From assembly GCA_037783545.1 (NCBI GenBank), contig JBBELK010000064.1:1612001-1676000 (forward strand): a DNA stretch of 64,000 bases, read 5' to 3'. Positions 11,501-23,500 of this stretch are shown here, piece by piece. Origin of the DNA: Henricia sp. BOLD:AAB3569 (taxonomy: Eukaryota; Echinodermata; Asteroidea; Spinulosida; Echinasteridae). The notes under the pieces are model-generated. The model saw only the letters and a list, made by a program, of their open reading frames with translations. It was not told the origin of the DNA and searched no databases. The translations under genes were made by a program, and so were the position numbers. Positions within the stretch are counted from its first letter, which is position 1, and each line of letters opens with the position of its first letter.

Positions 11501-14500
11501 TGCATCCATACGCATGACGCGTGAGACTGATTCAGCACCCGACTGAAACAACGTGTTGTGTACGTGTTTGTGTGGCGAGGTTGTACTGCATGCACAGCGA
11601 GCGAGCGAGCGGTGCATACGGCAAGGTGCAGCGGCAAGCTGGGTGCAGCGGCAAGCTGGGTGCAGCGGCAGTGCATATGATCGGCGTGGCAAACAGCGTT
11701 GCATGTAGCCATGTAGCCTACGTGAATGTTGTGAAAAATGTCGGCCGCAGGAGCAATTTTGCCTCCGGGAGACGTGTCAGTTCGAGAAATAGACAAGGGA
11801 GTCAGAAATAAATTTCGATGGGATTGGTTCCGGTTGCAACCATGGTCAATCATTCTCAATGGTTGGCTTTGCTTTCGTTGCAACAGACCGTCTCTACGTG
11901 GACGGGCCGAACAAACAACTGTTTTCACCCTCAAAATGGCCATCAGATGGTACTTGACACCATCCGATGTACAAATGGATATCGATATTTAGTCCAAGGT
12001 ACAACAATTTAGTTAAATTGTTATCAAAAGTGCAATTTTCCCCTCCGATTTCGAGACCGCGACTGTTTCTTTCGTTACAAATTTCTTCCAAGTTCCATTA
12101 GGTCTATTGCTGATCGTGTTTCACCAACAGAGGGCGCCCTTTTGCAAAGCATTATGGGATTAATAAGGGAGCAAAACATCGATGTTTTGATCCCTTATTA
12201 ATCCCATAATGCTTTGCAAAAGGGCGCCCTCTGTTGGTGAAACACGATCAGCAATAGACCTTATGTTGCGCTAGCGCATAGCCGCGGCCGTACGGTCGGT
12301 CGTGCATTGTAGAAACCGTTTGAGTGCAGCGCGGGTAATATTACAACGTGTAGTTAGAGTGAACTCTATAGCCATGCCTAATGCACACTGTAGATTTCAC
12401 ACCAACTACACGTTGTACATATACGCGCTGCATTGCAGCGGTTTCTAACTACAACGCGCCCGTGGCCGTGTGCCAATCCTTGGTGGCCGAATATTCATAG
12501 ATTTCAACCCAATTTCAGACCTTGAGTCCAAAACATACGAGACAGGTTGAACAAAGAAAAAAAATTAACTTTAAAACAAGCATAAAATGCAAAAAGAAAA
12601 TCGCCCAATAGTTGCCCAAGGAGGCTCTAAAATGCACCACAGAACATGTACAGTTCAAAAAAAATCAGGGGCCCTTAAGCGGGCCCCGGACCCCACGCCG
12701 TAATTACTTCGTGCTGCGCGCTCGCAATTTCAGGTTTTTTTTCAAACATCCAATCACATCCCTGTAGGACACATTCTGGTGGATTGAGTTTCTGTAAATT
12801 TTGAGATTTCCATTTTATTTGTGTTCACTAAATTTACTTCGGCTTTGTTTTCCTGATATCATGTTTTTTAAAATCAAATTCAGTTTTTTAGTTCGTGTTC
12901 AACGTGTCGTGAAAAAAAAATCTAACTATTTGCCTAACACTAACAGCCTCACGAGACAGAAGACTCGACAAAACTTTACCGCACACGGCGAGCTAACACG
13001 TTACATGCTGAGTAAATGGCCACTAATGACTTTTTGCATGTACCGTACATTGTAGCATACAGTACACGTAAGTAGCTCTTGTGTGATGCATGGCAGGCTT
13101 AAGAAATGCTATTAAGAGCTCTGAGACGTACCGATACGTATAGTATGTATGATTCACATTATTATTAATGATCAAATGACATTGTACATGTACATGCAGA
13201 GCTGCTAACCCTCCCGGATTTTGGGGAATAAATCTGGGAAAACAGGTTCATCTGTGACTCCAAACGCATCTAAAAATCCCCAAGGTTGTTAATTGACAGT
13301 CCAGGAGGGTTTTATCCATGACAGGACTCGCACAATTAGTCATTTTTTGAAGAATCTGTTGCAAAATCCGGGACGGCTGGCAGCTCTGTACGGTACATGT
13401 ACGAATGTCTTTGTTCACATTAAATCTGAATTGTGTATAATGGGGCCTACCTACAATTTACAGTGTACAATGCTTTTGGCAATTCACACTCCGTTTCGTG
13501 CCTAAGCCTACACCATAGAGCAAGGCTACACCCACACTCTTCCTTCCTCACAGAAGACTGAGCAGATAATAAGCCCTTAATTACTGCGTATACTCAATTT
13601 GACCCATCACAAGATGCCGTAGGGCAGTGCATGCACTGTTGACACCGATGCAGTATTAAGTGCCTTGGGATTGACCCAAGCTTAACGTTGCATCCGTATT
13701 AATTAATAATGTGAACATGTACTGTACGTGACTTTCTCTGCAAATATCACAGTGTTTTTGCAAACTATAAATTTATGTAGTTCATGTACCGGTATGCTAC
13801 ACGTACATTGTACAGTAACATACAGTATGTACATGTACATTGTAAGCATGCAGTTTTCCTCAGCTGATCAGCTTTTCAAGAAGTACATGTACATGTACTT
13901 CCTCATCATCATGATTCTGGACCAAAGCCAGTATAAATTTAAACTTTGGTCTACAATTTACATAATTCTGGGGTGAATTGCAATATAATAACCGTCTTAA
14001 AGGCCCAGTGGATCATTTGCAATGACCCCAAAAAGTAATCGACGAGTTTACAGGGGAAAAGTTCTAAAAGTAAAGATTGAATTAATAGCAACTATCCAAT
14101 GAAAGGTTTTCGCTCAAAATGATATAATTTTACCAGAAAATAATCCGTAAAGATGAAATTATTTAGATCGTTTGCAAACGATTTACTTATTTTTGGTTCC
14201 CATCTACGCGGTCCAAAATGCATGGGCGCTGCGTACTCCGTGTGCGTGTTCCAACGCGATGCATTTTTATGGATCGCGCACACGGCAGTATGTGCGCCAC
14301 AGAGTGCATGACGCCGCTCACATAGTACCCGATCAACTGAGAACGAATATTTGAAACACCCCGCCAAGACCAGGAAAATGCATATGGATTTTCATGTTTT
14401 TTTTAAACGTGGTACATTTGACAAAGCTGAAATTTCTTCGGATGATCGAGTTTTTTGATGTCTTTCTTTTGATTTATAATGGTTTTATTCGCAGAATCGC

Positions 14501-17500
14501 TCAAAAACAGATCATCTACAGGGCCTTTAAATCTAAGGTGAATTTTACACATTTACAGTACTGTAAAATTTCATTTAAAAAAAACGTGATGGCAAATTTT
14601 CCCAACATTTATTATTTTGTCATTTTATAAAATGAAAACAAAGAAAGTGTAACTGGAGTACGGGGAAGTTTCCAGGTACAGAACATGTACATGTACTAGT
14701 ACTGTACCGTACCATACGTGTATGCACATAATAATAAATCTTTTGAATTGTGATTTGCTTTTAATACAATATACACGTACATTGTGTACAATGTACGTGT
14801 ACACTAAATGGCATTGCAAAATTTCACCAGGTCTAGAATGACCTTTGATATTACTGTAATTTAGAGTACCTGTCCGGGCTGAAAATTTGGGTAAAAGTCT
14901 GCTAGAAAATACATGTAGGGCTACTGACCAAGGTTTTACTGGACCCAAAATATACCACAGAGCTAGAAAATTCTATACTTTCTGTTTAAATTGGGGAAGA
15001 ACAGATTCAAAAACCACTGGACCTTTGGTCTAGTGCACTACAGAAATCACTAGACCAAAGCTGAAATTACTTGACTCATCCAGTGGTCGAGCCCTGTACA
15101 CGGTACCTGTTTAAACGTAAGATATACCAGTTCATGTACATTTACCGTACATGTCATTGTACAGTTTGTACAGTACATGTGGCTGACAATTGGTGCAATC
15201 ATGCCATTGAGGAACCATTCACTGATGGCCATTTCAAGACATGGGACTAATTGAATCTAATTCAACCTTTGGCTGCTATTAAAATTTAAATAAACAAGTA
15301 ATAAAGAAATGAATTAAAAGACTGGACATTTGTTTTGATGACTTTAAAGTAACAACCCTGCGTTGATTCACACTTGATGTTCTCAAACTTGCCCCGGGGT
15401 GAACTCACCAGGCCCGGGGCAAACTCACCCCAAAGATCGGCACCTCGTCCCTCACTTGAACAAGTGCTAACTTGCCCCTGCCCCGTTTTACACTACCATT
15501 CTCGCCCCGGCGAGTGTGTCTTGCCTCAGGGCAAACAATTTTAACAAGACCAGAGTTGAACTCGCCCCGGGGAATGAACAATCTTGGGGGTTCCTTGGGG
15601 TTGCACGGAGGTGAAAATTTCAAGTGAGAATTTAAGCTTACTGTATTTTCTCCAGGTTTACCCCCAAGATTTTACCTTAGTCATTTTCTGAAGAATCTGT
15701 TGCAAAATCCGGGACGGCTGGCAGCTCTGTACGGTACATGTACGAATGTCTTTGTTAACATTAAATCTTAATTGTGTATAATAGGGCCTACATGTACCTA
15801 CAATACAGTGTACAATGCTTTTGGCAATTCACACTCGGTTTCGTGCCTAAGCCTACACCATAGAGCAAGGCTACACCCACACTCTTCCTTCCTCACAGAA
15901 GACTGAGCAGATAATAAGCCCTTAATTACTGTGTATACTCAATTTGACCCATCACAAGATGCCGTAGGGCAGTGCATGCACTGTTGACACTGATGCAGTA
16001 TTAAGTGCCTTGGGATTGACCCAAGCTTAACATTGCATCCGTATTAATTAATAATGTGAACATGTACATGTACTGTACGTGACATTCTCTACAAATATCA
16101 GTCTTTTGCAAACTATAAATTTATGTGTAGTTCATGTACATGTACAAAATGTATGTATCCTACAATGTACAGTACCGTATACATGTAAGCATGCGGTTTT
16201 CTTCAGCTGATCAGCTTTTCAAGAAGTACATGTACTGTACATGTACATGTACTGTACATGTACTGTACATGTACATGTACATGTACTTCCTCATCATCAT
16301 GATCCTGCGGTGCCAGAATTTGATATAACTGGACCAAAGCCAGTATAAATTTAAACTTTGGTCTACAATTTACATAATTCTGGGGTGAATTGCAATATAA
16401 TAACCGTCTTAAAGGCCCAGTGGATCATTTGCAATGACCCCAAAAAATAATCGACGAGTTTACAGGGGAAAAGTTCTGAAAGTAAAGATTGAATTAATAG
16501 TAACTATCCAATGAAAGGTTTTCGCTCAAAATGATCTAATTTTATTAGAAAATAATCCGTAAAGATGAAATTATTTAGATCGTTTGCAAACGATTTACTT
16601 ATTTTTGGTTCCCATCTACGCGGTCCAAAATGCATGGGCGCTGCGTACTCCGTGTGCGTGTTCCAACGCGATGCATTTTTATGGATCGCGCACACAGCAG
16701 TATGTGCGCCACAGAGTGCATGACGCCGCTCACATAGTACCCGATCAACTGAGAACGAATATTTGAAACACCCCGCCAAGACCAGGAAAATGCATATGGA
16801 TTTTCATGGTTTTTTTAAACGTGGTACATTTGACAAAGCTGAAATTTCTTCGGATGATCGAGTTTTTTGATGTCTTTCTTTTGATTTATAATGGTTTTAT
16901 TCGCAGAATCGCTCAAAAACAGATCATCTACAGGGCCTTTAAATCTAAGGTGAATTTTACACATTTACAGTACTGTAAAATTTCATTTAAAAAAAACGTG
17001 AAGGCAAATTTTCCCAACATTTATTATTTTGTCATTTTATAAAATGAAAACAAAGAAAGTGTAACTGGAGTACGGGGAAGTTTCCAGGTACAGAACATGT
17101 ACATGTACTAGTACTGTACCGTACCATACGTGTATGCACATAATAATAAATCTTTTGAATTGTGATTTGCTTTTAATACAATATACACGTACATTGTGTA
17201 CAATGTACGTGTACACTAAATGGCATTGCAAAATTTCACCAGGTCTAGAATGACCTTTGATATTACTGTAATTTAGAGTACCTGTCCGGGCTGAAAATTT
17301 GGGTAAAAGTCTGCTAGAAAATACATGTAGGGCTACTGACCAAGGTTTTACTGGACCCAAAATATACCACAGAGCTAGAAAATTCAATACTTTCTGTTTA
17401 AATTGGGGAAGAACAGATTCAAAAACCACTGGACCTTTGGTCTAGTGGACTACAGAAATCACTAGACCAAAGCTGAAATTACTTGACTCATCCAGTGGTC

Positions 17501-20500
17501 GAGCCCTGTACACGGTACCTGTTTAAACGTAAGATTAATACCAGTACATGTACGGTACATGTCATTGTACAGTTTGTACAGTACATGTATGTGGCTGACA
17601 ATTGGTGCAATCATGCCATTGAGGAACCATTCACTGATGGACATTTCAAGACATGGGACTTGAATCTAATTCAGCCTTTGGCTGCTATTGAGATTTAAAT
17701 AAACAAGTAATAAAGAAATGAATTAAAAGACTGGACATTTGTTTTGATGACTTTAAAGTAACAACCCTGCGTTGATTCACACTTGATGTTCTCAAACTTG
17801 CCCCGGGGTGAACTCACCAGGCCCGGGGCAAACTCACCCCAAAGATCGGCACCTCGTCCCTCACTTGAACAAGTGCTAACTTGCACCTGCCCCGTTTTAC
17901 ACTACCGTTCTCGCCCCGGCGAGTGTGTCTTGCCTCAGGGCAAACAATTTTAACAAGACCAGAGTTGAACTCGCCCCGGGGGAATGAACAATCTTGGGGG
18001 TTGCACGGAGGTGAAAATTTCAAGTGGGAATTTAAGCTTACTGTATTTTCCCCAGGTTTACCCCCAAGATTTTACCTTGTGGGAAAAAGGCCTAACAAAT
18101 GATTGAATGTCCTTTTCATTAGTAAGCTTTTTTTGCCTTTCCTTGAACTACAAAATTTACCTTTTTTTCTTGGACAGTTCTACCTCCAAGATACCAAGAG
18201 CAGCAATGGGACCTTCATCAACAACCAGCGCCTCAGCCGAGGGGCGGAGGAAAGCCCCGCCCACGAACTCAACTCAGGGGACATCATACAGTTTGGTGTG
18301 GATGTTATGGAGAACTCCAGGCGAGGAGTTGGTATGTATAATGTCAAACTTGTCTATAGTGGCCACTGCATAAAGAGGTCATCTGTCTATAATGGCCACA
18401 TGTATATTTTGGCCACCTGTCTATAATGGCCACCTGTCTATTGTGGCCACCTGTTTTTTGTCCCGAATGGGTTGTGTATAGTGCTAACACAACCTTTGTA
18501 AAGTGACCTCATGTTTATAGTGGCTAGTTTTTCCCTGTCCCGAGGGTGACCACTTGGACTGCAATACAGGTATTGGGGCTGGGGGAGGGGGATCAGGAGG
18601 GCGCATCAGGAAGAATGAATTCAGCAAGAGGGTGGGGAGGGGACTTAAAAAGCTGGGGGACATATCAGCTGTGGGTGCTTGATCCCAGATGCCCTCCCTC
18701 CCTTGTTATACACAATGTACCTCGATCTACATGTATACTGTGTTGTACAATGTAACTGCTTCTTGTGTACTGACTGCAGGAATTCAGCTGCAGAAATTTT
18801 GAACCTAACACAGCTATCCCATTAAATCCACCCAAATCAATACATACGCACTCAAGGTGCACGATTCAAGGTGCATGGTCGAAATAAGTATTGAATGTAA
18901 ACAATCACTTGAAGTGCGCACGCAAATCCAAACCCTGAATATGGAGGATGTACATGTATTGTTATGACATTGCAGAATGGGTCCATCTGTGAAGATTTCA
19001 TCAGAGTTTCTCAGGAAACACTATACAGTGCCTGCAGATATGGCCTTGGTGGTTGTGTGAAATGCCTGCATCCTCAGGGACTGCCATATTTTTACTTGCC
19101 AATGAATGTGCCATTTGTAAACGCAGAAAAATGCCCTGCACAACCAACTCTTGGGAGAGCGCCTTCAGCCTTGAACTTCTAATCTTGTACACTGTGGTCT
19201 TGGGACTTGAGACTTGATGGAAATGACTAAAGAGTAAAGACTTGACCTTGGAATGGCTTGCAACTTCGGGCCTCGAAATTCATTTTCAAAAGGGCACAGC
19301 AAAAGGGCATCTGAATGAGGAAATGGAAAATTTGTGTTATAACTTTTTAAGGGCAACACGGCAAAAGCATAGGGCACCGATGGCAATTTGCCGTGGTGCC
19401 CTGGGCTATTTCAAGGCCTGCAACTTGAACTAAAAGACTCGTCTTCACAAAAGAAAATTTGAAAACAATTAAAAATCACTCAGTTTTCACTGCTATAGAC
19501 CTTTATCACGGTGCAGCCATCTTCCCTTTTCTCCTATTCAAATAAAAGAAACCAAAGCGAGGCTTGCAGAAAACAATAGTTTGGTCCCGTTTTGAAATTG
19601 TTCATTGTGTGCATCACAATGGCACAGGCGTCGCACGATCAAGAGAGCGCGTTGTGTGGCAGTGATCCTCAACGGGACATTACACGCGCTATTGCGCAGA
19701 CGCACTAATCGTACCTGACACGTACTAAGGGGAACAAGACAAAGATGGACGCACCGTGATAAAGGTCTACATACGTATTAAAGCTTGAAAAGCATTGTGT
19801 ATATATAGTAGTCTCAGATTGCTTAAGAATATTCTCTTTATATCAATCTCTTGATTTTGGGATTACCGACTACATCATCATCTGAGATCATGATCGGGCC
19901 ATTATCAGTGTCCAAGCTAGGTTTAAGATCTACTGTAGCTACATGTAGCTAGCGACCCACACCTTTATTTCCATATTGAAAACACCATGTACACATGTAA
20001 TAGGCCCTAATGCCTGCACATAAAAGGTGTGTACACACAACATACATAGACCACAAGTACTGTGTCATACATGTGTACACTACATGTACTAATGTTATAA
20101 TACAACATGCTGCAACATTACATATTGGAATAGACAATGCACTCAATCTCTTAATAGTCCCAGCTGATCATATCGTTAGGGCCCACAGACTGGCAATACA
20201 TTGTACCGTAGCTGCGGGCCATTGTGAATGCAATGAATACCGGTATATACTGTACTCTCTTGTGCATACCCAGCAGTTGTGAATTGGAATCTACAAGTAC
20301 ATGTATACATATTAACCTTAAATCAGGTGACTTTTAACGTGTGAACATTTTCAACCACACACTGCCAAACCTGTGATTGGGTTTTGCCCTGGGCTGAATT
20401 CACCCTGGTCCAGACTGAGGGTGAAAATTCTCACCCACGACATAAAGCTCACTCCAGTTTTTGAATCGAGCAGAGCTGAATTTTCTTCGGGTTGAGCAAG

Positions 20501-23500
20501 ATTGTCAAATTGTACCTATAAGGGTTGAGTGTGTCCTAGACCAAGAGATACATGTACAAAGGCCATTAACTGAGGCCACCGAGGCCAATGGCCTCATTCC
20601 CTGCTAAGTTGGCCCTGATGCCTCTTTAAGATACGGTACATACACACTTCCATAAGCCAACTTGGCCAGCATATTCCCTATCCTCAATAGGCTTCTATAG
20701 ACCAATCCATTTCCTCATTTTATGGAGGCCGCCATAACTGTGAGGGGATAGCACATAAACTGCACGTTTTGTATGGATTCCACACTGTACTGGTAGCATT
20801 GTGTCGTCACTCCAAACAGACGCACGCGTTATGTTCTAAATCTAAATGCGCGCTGCTGTTGGTGGACACAAAATAATGCGCGCATCCGTTTGTAGTGACG
20901 ACACAATGCTACAATCATAACGTGCAGTTTATGCACTAGAAGCACCACAGTTATGGCAGCGTATGGATTCGTGTATACACTACATGTACATGTACCAATA
21001 ACTTGTACACATTTGGTAAAAAAATGGCCGTGTGGTACTCATCCAGGTGGCCTCAGTGCCCTTTGAAGTTCGGACAAAATCAAGGCTGGAGATGAGACCT
21101 GAGCACCTCTTTGTACATTTGTACATGTATCACAAACAGAAAGAGACGGATATCTGCTCAACATGTACCGGTATGTAATTGCACTTGAAAACTATTTTTG
21201 TTTGTTTTCTAGTTACCCATGGATGTATCGTATCTCAGCTGACGTTATTCAACCCCGATGGAACGGAAGCAATTCGAAGGTATTTTGTGATCAATATCTT
21301 TATTTGTTTCCTAACTTTACACAAATGTTATTTGATTTGTAAACTTCCCATCGTTTATCTCTCAGGAATTTGAGACAGCCAGTCTTGAAGGTGCATGATT
21401 GGAGGCCTTCAGGGTTTCCACAGAATTTGAGAATGCCAATTGCATTTCGGGGGGGAATGCAATTTTTTCCATATGAATGAGCAAAGGTGGAAAACGCGGA
21501 CCCTATTGTTCTTATTGTTAAACCGACGTCCCCCATTTGAATACAGAAACCTGCACGCACATACTGAGGACACAAAATACACTAAAAGTCGTTGTTTTGC
21601 CTAAACGCGTGTAACCGAAACCTCACTACTAATTACAAAAAATAGCCACTACTCTCTAGCAATCAGCCACAACTTTATGTTCAGAGCGTCGAGCAATACT
21701 TTAATAAAAATATTGCTTTTTGAAGACTGAAGAGTAAAATTAATAGGGCAATAAAAGTGACAGTTGTACAACAAATGAACTACATGTATCATGGTTTATA
21801 TCATGGCAGTACCACAATATTGGATGGCAAATGTAAACAAGCTTTGGTCATAATGTACATCTCATCCAACATGCCTTCTGCTATAGATGCATTGACAATT
21901 TTGTCTAGAAACATTGAATGTACGTGAGGGTTTTCTTACAAAAGCATCGCACTTCGTGTAGTCTCATACATGTACATGTACAAATTTATCATTTTTTTGA
22001 CATGATACAGCCGCTTGCCAGCAGATGATGCTACAATAGACCTAAGACACAATGACGTCACAGTTTGTATGTTACATGTATGCACAATTCTATGGAAGTC
22101 TTATGGTACCAGACGGTTTGTAGGAACGTAGGAAAGCGCACATGTAAACACAACATGATGCCATTATGTTTCAGGTCGATTGTCATATTTTCAGGAGCTC
22201 ATCTCAGTTTCCCAGTAGGTCAGATCTAATAGCATGTACGTATTAAAAGTGTGTTTAGCTTTGAATGGTTTATTCTGTTGCTCAATTCCTCTCTAAACAT
22301 ATATTTTACATCTATTTGCAATGACTCCATCATATACACTGTGTGACATGTACATGTAGAAGGGTTAACAATGTTTTATGTAAAATTTCATGGAAATCAT
22401 AATGGGTGACCTGTAGGTTATCTGATAAGATATTATGCATTATTTTGAAGGCCAAAAAATGCAATGAATGCATTTCCTCTTTTGATAAGAGCACAGTCTA
22501 TTGTACACGTGTGTACCATACATGAGAACAGTTTAAGATTGAAAATTATGAAAGCCGGATTTCCTCATTAAATTTTTAAATGCATTCAAAATATTAAAGA
22601 CATGTTCGTATTGTACATGTAGTTAAATCCCCTCTGCATGAAGGCTATACATGTACAAGGGAGCAAGCACTTGCGCCTGATGTGTCAGGCATATTAGGCA
22701 TGTTGTAATTCAGACAGACAATAATGCTAAGTGGCTATGTATAAACTGCTTACAAATTTTTGATTTGTAAGCAGTTTACATCTTTGTAAGAAAAAGTCTA
22801 TATATTGTTTATGGCCTGTAAGGTTTTTAAACCTTGTATACATGTAGCGTTTTCAAAGGAATTGATTAATATACGAGCCTTTTATCCAGAGAGTGCAGTA
22901 ACTAATGCATAGGCCTACACCATGTACTGTACACAATGAAGAAAGTAATGGTTGGAACTTAAAAAAAAATATCCTTATATCGAAAATAGCTTTATATCAG
23001 AGAGCATCATATTGAGAGTTTACTGCAGTTCCACACTGATGAGCTGTGCAGCGACGAACAAGACCATAAACTGCTCGGCGCGCATGTAGCTGTCTTTTTA
23101 ATACCAAACTTACATTTAGCCCCTTAATAAAAATGACATTTTGTCTTTAAATCTTTCAGTTCTCCGGCTCCAACCCTCAACTTCAACAGTACCAGCCCGA
23201 CCAGTAACAATGTCCCGTCCCAAGACCTCTACCAGCTGTCTCACTGTATCAAGGTAAACTGCATGAATAAACCTTATTGGCGTTCTTAATGCATCATGGG
23301 ATTGGATGGCCAACATTGCCAGCGAAGTGTGCATGAACCTATCAACTGACAATTTTTTTCACTCATTTTCACAAAATTAAACCGAGTTCAAGAATCAAAC
23401 TTTCAGTAATTTTTTCTTTGAAACATAAACATATTGACCAGCATGTCCCGAAACATCAGGGGTACCCCTCGTAACAGGAGAGTTTGTGTACACAGTGCAA

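Larger units (their letters stand above)
11271..12765. mobile_element. Candidate ~1.5 kb element, CAGGNATGTGATT termini
   Basis: The left end CAGGCATGTGATTTCTCCG (11271) and right end, read on the opposite strand, CAGGGATGTGATTGGATG (12765) are similar. The right end carries the GC-rich GGGCCCCGGACCCC block near 12670. A 17-bp tandem repeat (11626-11670) and two inverted repeats (12100-12261, 12290-12470) lie inside. No coding sequence is supported. Confidence 0.45.

Noticed and set aside
11443..11943. 166-residue minus-strand frame
   Set aside because: No recognisable domain; it spans a 17-bp tandem repeat and sits inside a candidate transposable element.
14092..16779. A 91-residue minus-strand frame present twice, apparently a conserved gene pair
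   Set aside because: The two copies lie in the tandem segmental duplication and inside a TTAA-flanked element; near-identity reflects recent duplication, not selection on a protein.
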